This document shows, in pieces, positions 22,013-34,900 of a DNA stretch of 64,000 bases. Made by a program: the position numbers and the translations under genes. The notes under the pieces were generated by a model. That model ran no database searches. It was not told where the DNA came from and saw only the letters and a list, made by a program, of their open reading frames with translations. The stretch is taken from contig NGZR01000003.1 in the NCBI GenBank assembly GCA_002197995.1, positions 2,914,001-2,978,000 of the forward strand, in the 5' to 3' direction. Source of the DNA: Gaeumannomyces sp. JS-464. Taxonomy: Eukaryota; Ascomycota; Sordariomycetes; Magnaporthales; Magnaporthaceae. Each line of letters begins with the position of its first letter. Positions within the stretch are counted from its first letter, which is position 1.

Positions 22013-24352
22013 TGTTACAACTAGTATGCAAACTTTAAAACAATAAAACGAAAAAGGCTTTAAATAATGCTTTTACCCCGCATTAAAACACGTGGAATTA
22101 CGTAACCCAAAATGGATTTATAAATTTATAATAACGTGGTTTACAAGCGAGTCGCGCACATAAACGAATCGCGCATTTTCCAATGCGACGCGTGTTTCCC
22201 ACTTCCAACTTTAATTCCTTAACAACCATAAATAAAATCGACGTTTAAAAAAGCTAAAATTGTTCTCGCTATGCAAGCAGTTTAATTTAATAGGGGATTA
22301 AATTTGCGTTCGGCAGCCAAAATTTACGATATTCCTAAATTTACGTTACGCGACCGACGCGCCGGTAAACCTGCTCGACGCGACACTATGCTTAAATTAC
22401 GAAAATTAACGGAATCCGAAAAAAAGGCGCTTGTTAAATACATTTTCGAACTGGATTTCCGCGCATTCCCTCCCCGGCCTTTTGGTGTTAAAAATATGGC
22501 CAACCGACTGCTTGCCGAACGCGACGCGAGCGCCGTCGGTAAAAACTGGGTCGCGAATTTCGTTAAGCGCCGCGCAAAGCTCGGTACGCGTTAAATTCGA
22601 AAGTACGATTACTAAAAAGCCAAATGCGAAAATCCCAAGCTCGTTTTTGCTTAGTTCGACCTTATACGGAATATTATAAATAAATATGGCATTTAAGGTA
22701 AAAACATTTACAATTTCGACGAAATCGGCTTTTTATAAGCATAATCGCCGCCGTTATAGTTATTATAATATCGGAAAGCCGTAGTAAAGCAAAGCTAATT
22801 TAACCTAGCAATCGGAAATGGGCTACGGTTATTTAAAAAGTTAATTATTGCGGTTAAGCGATTCCTTTTTTTATTATCGTTAAAAGGCAGTACCATTTGG
22901 CCAATTGGTATTCGGAAACTAACTTTCCACGCGATTAGGTTATTTTAACGAATGCTAACGGGTGAATTACGAACGAGCTCGGTTTAAAATGGATTTAGCA
23001 TTTCGATAAACACATTATAGCTTATAAAAAAGGGTTTTATCGTTTGTTAATGCTAAACGGTTATAAAAGCTATTATTCGACGGATTTTAAACTTTATTGC
23101 TAAAAACATAACATTATTACGCTTTGCATATTTCCGTATTCGTTTTACTTTTTTTAGCCGTTTAATGTTAAGTGTTTTAGCCCGTTAAAAAAAGCGTACG
23201 GTTAATAAATCGAAAACTTAATAAGGTTACACGTTAACCACGTAATTAAAATCGAATTCCTTTCGGCGTTTAAAGCGGCATTTTTTAACTTTATAACCGA
23301 AAAAAATATTTAAAAAGGGTTTCGAAAAGCTGGCTTTGCTTTTTTTAATCCGGATTCGGTTTTGGAAAAAGCTGGATGTAAGGTTACGGATTTTAATTCC
23401 CTCGAAAAAGCTTTTAAACAACGCCGAACTTTAAACTTCCAAAACGCTTTAAATAGCTAAAAATGCAACTTCGCAATCCGAATATATTAAAAATCGGATT
23501 TCCAATTACCGGAGCAGCTTTCCGTTACTTATGCTATCGTTGTAAACTAATTAACGAAAAAAGCTAAAGCAATTATATATTAGGTTAACCTTTTAAAAGA
23601 AAAGTGCTCCAAGTTACGAAAGGCGAACAAAGCATTAAGCAAACGCCGAAAAGCCAAAAAAACACGTGTCCGACAAAAAGGGTTACATACTGTTAAAAAA
23701 ATACGAAATGTTTTAAACCAGCAAAAGCTAAATGGGCAGTTATAGTAAAAAATGCGCGATTATGGGGGGCAAAAAAGGAGGGCAACGACAACTCGTCGGC
23801 GATGTGGCAGTTGCGGCAAAACCGGACACAATGCGCGCATTTGTTAGGAAAAAGTAAAAACGTTCGATGTATACAATTTCGAATAGTTTAAATGGATTTT
23901 TGGCGTTATTAGGTTGGCATGCGCGTTAATTAACCGGAGGTCGGGTGTAAGTGCGCGATTCGCTTATGTGCGCGATTCGCTTGTAAACCACGTTAGTTAA
24001 AAAATAAAACTTTAAATTTAAAATAAATTTATAAATTTATAATAGCTAAAAAACAAAACTATAAATTTAAAATAAATTTGTAAATTTGTAATAGCTAAAA
24101 AACAAAGCTATAAATTTAAAAACTATTAAAAAAAAAGCAGCGTATATATAAAAAAATAAATTTCCTTTTATTTTAAAAAGTTTTAACTAAAGTTTCGGCA
24201 TTAATTAATTTAAATTAACGTTTAAACATTTTTTAAGGTAAATAATTAAATTGTTTTTTAAATTACGTAATTCTTTATTTATTAATACTAGCGATATTAT
24301 CTTTTCCATTTTCGAAATGCCTTATTTTAAAAGCAAACTTTTAATTATAACA
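22013..24352 (+). repeat. Family A 5' LTR, split by pogo copy 4
   Basis: The LTR runs 22,013-22,133 and 23,994-24,352, 478 bp after removing the pogo element and one TA. It starts TGTTACAACTAG and ends TTATAACA (RIP form of TTGTAACA). The 5-bp target copy TTAAT sits at 22,008-22,012. Confidence 0.85.
22134..23993 (+). mobile_element. pogo-type DNA transposon, copy 4 (1,860 bp)
   Basis: The terminal repeats match copy 1 (ACGTGGTTTACAAGCGAGT) with TA on both sides. It sits cleanly inside the family A LTR. The plus-strand transposase is open from 22,304 to 22,594, then stops repeatedly at former Trp and Gln codons. The catalytic Asp positions are largely lost, as in copy 1. The C-terminal zinc knuckle near 23,800-23,845 is still readable. 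Confidence 0.9.
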
Positions 24353-24673
24353 TTTTAATTAATCCTATTTAATACTTCGTTAAAAGGAAAAAAACAATAC
24401 AGCTATAACGAGTAATAGTAAAAAGCCCGAAAAGCAAAAAACCACGGTTTTTACTTTTAACAGTGTTAAGTATAACCTCGACGAACCCGCTAACACGGCT
24501 AGCCTTTTTAAGCTTATAGCGAACGAAATCGCCAAAAGCTAAACCGAAGCAAAGCAATTTACTACGAAGCTGCTATTTTTCGAAGCACTTATTACGGTTA
24601 AAACGTACAAATTCCCGTTCCCGGATTTTTACGAAAGGAAAAACGGCAAGCTTAAAACGTTTTTTACTAAATG
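24353..24673 (+). mobile_element. Family A gag start, cut by gypsy B
   Basis: The sequence follows the family A LTR and reads as a gag N-terminal part with many stops on the plus strand. It continues without loss at 37,539 when gypsy B and one copy of AAATG are removed, giving a gag segment with FTKCKSYFKFYEQQF. Confidence 0.7.
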
Positions 24674-24895
24674 TGTTACGATTGCCGTTGGGAAAAAAGG
24701 CTGGCTGCAATATACCTTAAACTTAAGGCTATCTAAAGCTAAGGAACAAGAAAGAAGAAGTGGTGCGGAGCACCGGGATTAATTGGCAGGGTTTTCCGTG
24801 CGGCCAATTGGTGCACGGGCCAATGGCCACCACGTGACCCCCGTGCCCTGGCCTTAATGGGGTGAAAGCCCGCGAGGGCCCGCCACGCCATAACA
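24674..24895 (-). repeat. Gypsy B 3' LTR
   Basis: 222 bp, next to the polypurine tract on its right. On the minus strand it starts TGTTATGGCG. It differs from the 5' LTR at 37,316-37,538 mainly by transitions of the RIP type. Confidence 0.9.
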
Positions 24896-25725
24896 CTACC
24901 CCCTCCCCTAACAAAAGCGTCGGTAATACATCAATTCCTGCATTATGGTTTCTTGCCTCGGCGTTGCCGGAAGGCGTACTTTGGGGCTTCCTGGCCCTCC
25001 GCCGGTCGGTTATCGTCTTTGTGGGCCGGGTTTTCCGTTCCGGCCTTATATGCTGCTTCCCACTGCTTTAGCCGCGCCGGGGGGCCTGGCTGTTAAGGGT
25101 AAGCCTTGTGATACTTCCTTAGGACTTTAAGCGCTCCCTTAAAGTTCTCGGCCGGGTACCAGGCCGGGTCGGGGTCCTATCCTTTCCATTCGATTTGGTA
25201 CTGTAATTTGCCGTAGTAAACCCGTAACGATTTTACATAGTTCACCACCCATTCCTCTTTTCCCTTTTCGTCCACGTATTTGGCTGCCGGTTTTGGTGGC
25301 TTTTGCCTTTCCATCGGGTTGTTGCTATACTTGCGCAAGCGGTTTGCATGGTATACCGTCGATCCTTTCCAGCTTTTTAGCACTTCGAGCTTATAGGAAT
25401 GCCTCTTTTTGGCCTTAATTAGGAAGTGTTTTTTTGTTATGGGGAAGTTTAACTTGTCGGCAGGGCGATCCGTAGGGCCAGTTTTGCGGAGGATGAACAT
25501 TCGGTCGCTAACACCGAAATCCGGCTTTTTTCGGTGCTTGTTGGCTTGTTACGTTATGCGGTCCTGGCTTTTTTGCAAGGTATTTTTGGCCGTTTCGGCG
25601 TACTTTTGCAATCGATTTATAAGCGCTTAAGCCTTTGCGCGGGTAATCCGTTCCGCGGCCGCCATGCTACCGAACTCCTTCGTGCGACGCTTTTAATCGA
25701 AATGGCATAGTGGGAGGGAGCCAAT
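24896..25725 (-). pseudogene. Gypsy B integrase C-terminus and chromodomain
   Basis: Minus-strand codons 25,177-25,500 are open and show an integrase tail followed by the chromodomain segment YYGKLQYQIEWKG. After one stop it continues with DPDPAWYPAENFKGA down to about 25,090. Chromodomains of this type guide integration to heterochromatin. Upstream, the frame is interrupted by LINE-1 at the codons for SLYEVT, and the same codons are repeated on the far side at 31,907-31,920. Confidence 0.8.
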
Positions 25726-26061
25726 TGTCACCTCGTATAGTGAGTAAGTAAGTAAGTAAGTAAGTATATTTAACGTTAGTAAGTCGGGATTTACCAGTCC
25801 CTGCCTCCCAAAGGGCATATAACGTGCTAACGCTACCTAAGCTAAACATTAGGCTATATGTTGCTATCCGGCGGCTAGCAGAATTAAACCCGAAGGCATA
25901 CGAAAGTCGGGCCGCGTTTCGGCGCTCTTTATTAGTAAGCGGGCAATCGGCGGTAGGGCGTATATATATACGCCAGGGCGTTGTAAAGCGCTGCGGGTGG
26001 TAGTAGTGCGTTCGGCCGGCGAGTATGCCGATAAAAAGGTGGGGCCGGGTTTTAGGCTGGA

Positions 26062-29000
26062 AGGTTTTCGGGACTTTAAAGCCCGGCCGGAGGTGCGGGG
26101 GCCAACGAGCTTACTGTTAATCCTGGTGGTACAAAGGAAAAAGGTAAAAGGCGTAGGAGAATAAGGAAAAGGATATATGCGGGCTTTTTAGGCCCTGTTA
26201 TTATCGTCCAGCGATAGTGTAATAATTGGTAGCTTCGGCGAACGAAGCAAAAAGGAAAGGCTTTTAAAGTAGCCGTTTCCAATATCCGGGCTTGGAAGCC
26301 GGGGAGGGGTTCGCTATAGCCATTTATTTTTTGCCGTTTTAGCCAACTTGCAAAATATAAGGTGGGAAGGGATTTGTTTTTTCCGCAGCGGCACGGGTTA
26401 TCGTCTTCGTGCTGGAACTTTCGGTGGTACCAGTCGAAATCCCCGTAACCGGTGCGTGCGGCTATTAGCCGTTGCAATACCTTCCGGTGCAACTGCAACG
26501 CTTTGGGCGTATGTTATGGTGCCGGCGGGAGGCTTATAGCCTTATACCGATCCGGAAAGTTGTTTTTAAACCATGCGTTCCGGGCGTCCCGGGCCGTTTT
26601 CCGGGCTAAAGCCTTTACTCCGGCCACCGTTGGTTTAAAATGTTAAGGTATTGGCAGCCGATCCCAATTTGCTTCGGCGTTTACCTTTTCGTTTTCGGAT
26701 TCCCTATAACCCGGGACCAGCGTACGTATACCTAGTGTTTATTTATAAGTAATATTTTTTTAAAAGCCTTTTATAAACTATTAGGGGCCGTGCTTAAACA
26801 GCCGTTGCCGCCGAGGTGTTATCGAGGCACAAGTGGAAAGTGCAATTGCGGAAGCTCCAAACGGCTTTACGGAGGCCCATTCGGGCCCCTTCCGCCTCGC
26901 CGTCGAATACTTCCGCGGATGCGCCAGCCGGCCGTGCCCGGAAAGTTTGCGTTAGCCGGTTGGTATATTACCCAGCCGTATCCAACTGCCCCGTTTTTTG
27001 CTTTAAACCCGTCGTATATATTATAACGTCGGTGTGGAAGGGTGCAAAGCCACGCCGTAAATGTTTTAGCGGCTGCTTGCTTTTCTTATATAGCCACCGT
27101 AAGCCCCGTATATTTATAAGGGAGGTAGGCCGGGCGAGTGCAAGCCGGAAAAAGTCCGGCCGTCCTTTGCAAAAAGGTTGCAAGCTTGCCGGGTAAGCTG
27201 CCTTAAGCCTTTAAGCGTTAAAAGCTGGCTTAGCCGTGCGGCCAAAGGGTGATTTTTCCGGAACCGTATTTATACGGGCCGCAAAACGGAGGCGGGCTTA
27301 TTTTAAAAGCGTTTAGGCGTTTGGGATGCCGGATTCGTAATGCAATGCGTTTATCGGTATGTTTTCCAAGCTAAAACCATTGCTTTAAAAAACGCGGTTA
27401 AAGCTTTATTAACCCGATCGATTAAATAGCTTTAGCGAATAATTTGCTATTGTGCCGGCTTGTACGAGTGGTGGTTTAGTTTTACCCCTATACTATACCT
27501 CGGCCTCGTATAAAGCCGTGGGATTATAACCGTTATAACGGCTTTGTAAACCGAATGTGCCGGTATCCTCCTATCGAATTCGTAAGCCTTCGGAGTGGTT
27601 GGCAACGCTTTGGGCTTTTGCAGCCCTGTTTTCCACGTGGGCTTTAAAATTAAGCCTTTTCGAAAAACCCCTAACCACCGTAAAGCTCTTATAGCTTGTT
27701 ATATGGTAAAGCCTTCCGCCGTAACCGCTGGGGTTGTGGGATTTTTCCGTTAAAAATGCATAAGCTCGCACTTCCCCGGGTCGAAAGCAACCTTATTAGC
27801 CCTGCCCTAACGTAGGATTTCCGTAACCGTAGCCCCTGCTTTACGGGAGCACTCCTCCGGAGTGCTACCCGTTACGCAAATGCTATATCGTCCGCGTATC
27901 CGTATTAATCGCTTTTGCTTTGGGTAGGATTTCGGCCATATAAAGCATAAATAACCGGTAACGCCGGTAACCTTGGGGTAGCCCGCAGTCCGGGGAAAAA
28001 GGGGGTGCCGTGGCGTTTTCCAAACGCACTTTAACCACCCTGTTTTTGCAAAAGATAATACCTATCGTACTAACGTTAAATCCCAGCCTTGGTTTAAAAG
28101 CTTTAAAGAGCTCCGGCGAAGTACGGCGTCGAAAGCCCCTTATACATCCATGGTAACGAGGGCGTTTTATGCTTTTGGAAGCCCGTTCCACCTCGTGGGC
28201 CACGCATGCCGTTAAATCGATGCGGCCTTTTTCGGGGTAGCCCCGGCGTGTTGCGGGGTATAAGCCCGTATTGTAATGCGAGGGATGCCATCCGCGAAGC
28301 CACCAGCCGCTTTAGCCCTTTCCCTAAGCACGGGAGTAAAGCTATCGGGCGGTAGGATTTTGGGTCGTTAAATCCGTTTTATTCGGCTTTTTTAGCATAA
28401 CCACTTCCGCTGTGCGGAAAGGGGCTGGGTGGTGCCCGGCCCTAAGGCAAGCCTCGAAAAAGGCCCTAACGTATTCCCTATTGCCGGCCACGCCGTTGTA
28501 AGTAGCTTAACCGTTAGGAATCGACGCCCGGGGCCGTGTTTGCCGTGCTAACGGTGCATTTCCGGCATTCCTTTAAAAGGACGTGGGGGTTCCACGGGAG
28601 TTGTGCGGTTTTTTAAGTAGCCCTTTGCTGTAACGGGTCCTTTTTAAATCGTCCTCCGCCGTAAACCTACGGAGGATTTTGCGGCCTAATGCTTCCGCTT
28701 TATCTTTGGGGCTATTATAACCTCCCCGTTAATATTTAACGGGGGAAGCCGTATAGCGGGTGTAAGTTTATGCCACTTTACAGCACGGTATAGCGCTTTC
28801 GGGGAATCCATTTCCTTTAGCACGCTGCCCAATGCTGTTTTTTAGCCGTCCGAACCGTTGCTTTTAAAGCACGGGCTTCGGCCGTAAAAGGCCCGCCGTT
28901 TCCCATAGCTTTTGCAAAGTCCCGTTAACGTTAGCGCACTTTTCGTTCCACTAAGGTTGGCCTTTTCTTTTAGCTTTAACCCCCGCCGAAAGCTATTAAC

Positions 29001-29760
29001 GCATTTTTTAATAAGTTTGTTAATGCTTCGGCCGTTTATCCAGGTGTTCCGCAATGCCTGGGTTTGTAAATGGTGGCAAGTTGCCGGCCCCCGTTATACC
29101 GCGTTTGCGAAAAACGGTAGTTTATCGTTTAGCGTAATACGCCGGCAGTCCGGAACGAAGTTATTGCGGTTAGGAATTTCGATCCGTATCGAGCGGTGGT
29201 CCGAATCGGTTGCTAGCGAAGGGTCGATTTCCGCTGTTGCTAAAAGGGCGTTGGAAAAGGTAAAATCCAAAACGCCCCCGTCGTTATGCGTAGGTTGCCT
29301 GGTCGGTAAGTAGGAAGGTTATAAGTATTAGCCTATTGGGCTATATCCTGGCCCCTATTCCTATTACTTTAACCGGATCCCACGCCGGGAACCCTGCGTT
29401 AAAATTTCCAGCTATAATGCATTTTGCCGTTGGGCGCCAACGTAGTAAAAGGTCAACGAGGGTTCCGAAAGGTCCTAAAGGCCTATATACGTTAACGAAG
29501 GTGCACTTGGCGACGGTAAGCCAAAGGATGTCCCGGGTGTTGCCTGCCGGCCGGTCCGCTACGGGCCGAAGCCCCGGGTCCTTCCGTACGTAAGTTATTA
29601 CCCGAGGCCTGGTTTGGTGGTCGTGCCAGCTATTTACCGGAGTAAATAGCTCGTACGACGGGTGGGTGCAAAGCATAAGCTTCCTTTCCACGCGCTAAGG
29701 GGCTCCTGCATTAGCACCACGTCGATATTTTAGCTCCAAAATAGTTGGAGTAAAATAGCC
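26062..29760 (-). pseudogene. LINE-1 ORF2: endonuclease, reverse transcriptase, RNase H, zinc finger
   Basis: An exonuclease-endonuclease-phosphatase domain is open at 29,341-29,691, with YVRKDPGL and AGNFNAGFPAWDP, where the usual Asp of the GDFN motif is Asn. The reverse transcriptase shows GLPQG near 27,980 and an intact catalytic YADD at 27,887-27,898. The tail has LHRKVLQRLIAARTGYGDF and a Cys-rich CRCGK segment (26,370-26,500), the usual end of fungal Tad-type ORF2. Several frameshifts and a few stops break the gene. It would reverse-transcribe its own RNA at a nicked target site. Confidence 0.85.
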
Positions 29761-30329
29761 CCCGCTTCCCAGCTACGTCGAACGTTCGCTTCGGCGGTTA
29801 AAGCACGGCGTTCGGGGCGAAGCCCCGGGCGCCGGGCCTATTGCCATGCGTTTGTTGTATATCCGGTTGGCTGCTGGCATACGTAAAAGCGGCGTTGGTA
29901 TATTGGGGCTTTGGCTAAGTTGTTGGCCGGCGGTACCGTCGGTTTCCTCCAGGGGTTTCCGGTTATTTCGATAGCCCTTTCGGGCTCGGGGAGGTCCAGT
30001 TCCATATCCGCCAGTACTTCGTATTGGTTGTTAAAACTAACCCTAAGCCTTTTGGCAATGCCTTCCTTTGCCGGCCGTACGGGCCGCGCCCTCGGGGCCA
30101 GCGGATTTGCCGGGCTTACCTCGGCAGCGTCGGCGGTGGCAGCAGCGGCAGGAACGGCGGCGGCGGCGGGGGTAACGGAAGCAGCGGCGTTACCGGTACC
30201 GGCCGCGGGATTGGCATTAGCGGTAACGGTTACAACGGAATTGTCCGTAGTAACCGCGGTTGCAAAAGGGCGTTGGCGGTGGCGGCCGCGGCGGCCGCGG
30301 CGGTGGCGGCGGCAGCGGCGGCTTCCACC

Positions 30330-31475
30330 TCTTTTACCGCCGCCCGGTAGCTTGTGCCCCTAATTTCCTAACCGCGCCTTTTTCCCCACGGGTTAAATGC
30401 TTTAGCACTCCGTTTACCCGTACAGGCTTTATAGGGCAGTTCGGGTGGTCGGCTGGGTACGGGCCCGAACAGTTTGCGCATTGCGGAAGGGCCGTGCACG
30501 GCGATGCGTGCCGGCCGTCGTTTACTTTCCCGCACCGGAGCACTATCGGCCCGGGCACAGTTGCGAGCCACGTGAAAGCCGTGGCAGCCGGGGGTATGTT
30601 GCGTAACCGGCGGGTGTCGTTATACGCGGCGTGAAAAAAACGTAATCCCCCAAAGCTAAACCCGGTTACGCGCGTGTAAAAGGATATAATTAATATACGC
30701 CTTTAATTAGCGCCGGCGGAGGGCTTAACGCTTACTGGCTTTAGCCCTGTTTGGGCTTCGACTTCCTCCCGGACCAGCTTTTCCGATACCGGGACGCTTT
30801 GTCCGAGGCCGTTCGTTAAACGTGGGGCATCCGGAAATCACGTAGTTAAACCAGATTTCGGGCTTTTCGATCCTTTCGGCGTTATATAAACGGCCTAATT
30901 CGGATCGATATGCAAAAGCCGGCTTTATATCCGCCGTTTTTGCTTTTAGCACGAACCTAATAGGGGTTCGATAAGCTTCCGGGACGTCGGCTGTCGTAAA
31001 CGGCAGGTCCCTGCTATCGGCAAGGGCTTTGCGAATACTAAAGCCCGTTTATTGGTTGGTTAAGCCTGTTTTTCCTCCGGGATTTTAACAAAAACCCGGA
31101 AATCGGCTTTGGGCCGGGCGGGAAGGCGGGGCTCCCGGGGTGCACGGTTTTTTAAAGCCTGTGCGGGTTGCTGGGGCTGCTGGAGCCCTGTTCGGGCCGC
31201 CGCCGCGTAAGTGGTCGGGGGCGGGCGTTGCGGGTTAACGCGTAAGGTTCCGGGGCCCGTAAGGGTTTTTTCCCTTTGGGCCGGCGTTGGCAGGCCGAAA
31301 AGGCTTGTTTCGTATTCGATAAAACAATCCTTCCAGCCGTTCTTCGGGGATTGCCTCCAGTGGGAGGGAAGCGATGCCGGCGTCGATAAAGCGGGCGAGG
31401 GTTGTGCAAATTAAAGCCGTTTGCTGTTTTGCGGCTGTAACTCGCAACAATTTCCTCCGCGGCCGCCGCAGCCGA
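30330..31475 (-). pseudogene. LINE-1 ORF1 (gag-like, zinc knuckle)
   Basis: Minus-strand remnants in more than one frame. An N-terminal helical part (31,235-31,440) contains IDAGIASLPLEAIPEERL. A C-terminal zinc knuckle near 30,420-30,500 reads CANCSGPYPADHPNC. A low-complexity Gly/Ala-coding repeat lies between about 30,120 and 30,340. Such proteins bind the element RNA. Frames shift several times, so no complete product is possible. Confidence 0.75.
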
Positions 31476-31920
31476 CCCGAGGGTGGGCGCGTAGGCCGGG
31501 GGTGGGAAGGAGGGGAAAGAAAGGAAAGGGGCACCTGTGCCGGTGCTGCCGTCGTGGGTGCCTTCCTGGCCCTGAACGGGCCCTGTTGGGTGTTGCGAAT
31601 TCCGCAACGGGGACGGCGTGGTCGGGTGCGCTAACGCGCGGGGGCCCGGGTGGCAGCGACGCGTTCCTCCGGGCCGTTGGGCCGACGAGGAGGGCGCGCG
31701 CCACCCTATTGGCCGAAGGGGGGCTGTTGGCAACGGCATGTTGCCGTCGCCAGCGCCGTTGGCGGGCGTGGTTATTGGTTTGGGTCGCTAATTGGCGGGT
31801 GTTAAGGATTTGTATGCAATTTGGCAGTGTGCATAACAGCGCAATGCTAAGAATTGGTAAATTCGAGGAAAGTGCGTCGCGTTCGGCGAGCAGTCGGTTA
31901 GCCATGTGTTACCTCGTATA

Positions 31921-34900
31921 AGGACATGCCACTTAACGTTTTATAAAAGAGCGAGGCTTACATCCAGTTTAAAGCCGGGATCGCCTCGTTTTAATCGTTT
32001 TGAAAGTGATTAACGAACATCCGTAATCGCTAATTTAGGTAAGCGTTTATAATTTCCGCTTAGCCGGCCGATTGTAAATGTTTTAAACTGGAAAGTTTCC
32101 AGTTTATATTTAAAACGGCCGCCAGCTTATCGGTAAAAGCCGATACGAATTGGAGGCCTCGGTTTAATCCCACGGTGGTTAAAGGTCCTTAAATCCGTTA
32201 TAATCCCTCGTAAAATATTATAGCTGCGTTTTTAACCGTAGCCGTTTTTTTGCATGGAACGGTCCAAAACCTTTTAAAAAACCCATTTATAATTACGAAA
32301 ATATTGTTATAGCTTTTGCGAAAAAAAGGCATCGTTTTAAAATTAATAATTAAATATTGCCCTTACTAGTAAAAAACTGGGATCGGGTGTAACAGCTTTA
32401 ATGTTTTATTTTTTAATCGCTTTAATAATCGGCAAAGGCAATTGTTAATATAGCGATCGACGTTCGCGGTTATGCCCGGCCACTAATATTAGGCAATAAC
32501 TAACCGTTTCGTTTTGTTCCGGCCGAGGTGTCCCGTAGCCAAGCTATTATAAGCCTCCCGTATTACTTTAATAATTAAGGTTGGATTTTTTTCCTTCGGC
32601 ATTACCAGCTTACCGTAACGGAGGAGGTATTCCTCGGCAGTAGTCGTCCACTTAAGCTTCCCGTTAATAGCCTTTTGCTTGTCCGGGGAAAGCGAAATGG
32701 CTGTTAGGTTTGTTTTTAACACTTTGTCCGCGAGCATTATCCTTTTAACCGTGCTGTTTGCAATGCTCGGCTTGTTTATCGGGAGGGCCTTTTTTAAATC
32801 CAGCACGAAGATTTTATTTACTCCGGCTTCGCGATAGCGGAAAACTTTTATAATGCGCTCGGCGTCCCGCTTTTCCTTTTGCGTCGCCAGCTTTTCCGTT
32901 TTTTTTGTTAAAACGTTTGCGGCGGCGTTTTTAAATCCCGGCCGGTACGTGATTTCGAAATAGTATTAAGCTATAAAGTCCGCCCAGTTTGCCTGCTTTA
33001 TGTTAAGCAATTTTTTAGTTAAGAAATACTCGAGCGCTTTATAGTTAGTAATAACGAGGAAGGGTTTTAACAGTTCCACTAGTTCGGAACGCCATGCTTT
33101 TAAAACCCGAATTACGGTTAAAAGTTTTTTATTATATGCTTCGTAGTTATATTCCGCCGGCGTTATGGTTTTCGAAAAGAAGGCAATTGGGTGTTAATCC
33201 CCGTTTTTAAACAGCTGGTTTAGCACGCCGGTTACCATTCTGTTAAACGCGTTTATTTCGACCCGAATTTCCAAATCCTGCTTAAAATGGCGTAATATAA
33301 GGGCTAATAATAGTCGTCGTTTTAAATCGTCGAACGCTTTTTATTAAAGGTTTTTTTATAAAAACGGGACGTTTTTTTGGTTAAGCCCGTTAACGGTTTG
33401 GCCAATTTGCTATACTTCGGTACGAACTTTTTATAAAAGTTGCAAAAATTAAGGAAAAATTAAATTCTTTTAACGGTGGTCGGCTTTTTTTAGTCGCGAA
33501 TAGCGGCAACCTTATCGAGGTCGACCTTAATGCTTTTAATTTCGATGATAAACCCGAGGAATTTCGTACGGGTTATATGGAATTCGCATTTTTTAATGTC
33601 CGTTTAAAAGCCGGCTTTTTAAAGCTTTTCGAGCACCTTTTTTATATAAGTCCGGTATTCGTCAAAGTTATCGGACTAAATTAAAATGTCGTTAATATAA
33701 GCCGAATAAAAATCGTTTAGGTATTCCATTAATGTTAAATTAATAAATTTTTAAAAGGTGGCAAGTTTATTTGTAAAGCCGAACGGGAAAACCTTATACC
33801 GGAACGTCCCGTATTTCGTTCGGAAAGTTGTTAAGTTTTCCATGCCTTTCGTTATGCGAATACGGTAAAAAGTTTAACGGATATCGATTTTGGTAAAAAT
33901 CCGTGCTTGCCCGATTTTAACTAGCGTTTTTTCGATTAAAAGCAATAAATGAACGTTTTTTTTGGTTAATGCGTTAAGCCTTCCGGTAGTTTACGCATAA
34001 TCGGAGTTCCTCGTTAGCCTTTTTCGCGAATAGGATAAGCGTTATTTATAAAGCGGTGCTTAGTTTTAAAAACCCCTTATAAAGGTTTTTTCGGAGGTAT
34101 TATCGGCACGCTTTTAGTTTTTTTAACGTTATTTTATATAATAAGCTAAATTTTAGCGTTTAAAAGTCGCTTTTCAAGTTAATAAAGTGGTCGACCCCCG
34201 GCCTTTTCGGGGGTAGCTTGTTAAAGTCCGCTTTGCTAAAATTGCGGAATAGGTCGTGGTATTTTGCAAGCACCGCGTTTTAAGCTTTTTACTTAAGCTC
34301 CTTTTCGTCGTATGGTAAAAGGTTTTCCAGCTTATGTTTTATTTCCTTTTTATTTTAAAATAAAACGGTTAATTTCGTAGAAAGTCGTAGTAAAAACCTT
34401 AGTTTTTTTTAAAAACGCTGTTTTGTGGAAACTTACAGCTTTTAAACAAGCGATATCGATCTTTTTTTTATACCATTTTATAGCATTTTTTATTATAATG
34501 TAATAGTTTTAACCGTTTTGTTTAAAGCGTTTCCTTTTAGTTTCGGGCTTTACGAAAAAACGGGCTCGCGCTTCGGAAGCTCGGTTAAAATGTCGTTCGT
34601 AAATGCCTTTTGCATTTTAGCAATGCCCTTTTTCTATCCGGATAGCTCCTCGGGGTTTTTCCTTAATAAGATAAGCTGTACACGTTTTGGGCTGCTCCGG
34701 TTTTTTCGTTGCGGGCTTTTCGGGCCGCTTGGTTACCAGTTTGCTAATTTTTTTTTTACAACGGTTTAGTGCTGGTCGTTATAGTAGCCTGCCGTACGGC
34801 GTTTATCTTCGATTTTTATACGGCGGTTTCGCTCGAGCATTTCCCTATTTTAAGCCGGGTTTAAAAGCAGCTTTCCGGATTCGTCCATACAAATGTCGGC

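Larger units (their letters stand above)
25740..31906 (-). mobile_element. LINE-1: Tad-like non-LTR retrotransposon, full length, lightly mutated
   Basis: 6,167 bp, flanked by 14-bp target copies (TGTCACCTCGTATA at 25,726-25,739 and TGTTACCTCGTATA at 31,907-31,920). The 3' tail is a simple repeat, (GTAA)n on the plus strand, at 25,740-25,770. On the minus strand it has ORF1 with a zinc knuckle, then endonuclease, reverse transcriptase, RNase H region and a terminal zinc finger. It is clearly GC-richer than its host gypsy element, so it is the youngest layer. Confidence 0.9.

Noticed and set aside
30120..30340. Gly/Ala-rich open frames that look like a collagen-type or repeat protein
   Set aside because: They lie antisense to LINE-1 ORF1 and come from a low-complexity GGC/GCC repeat.
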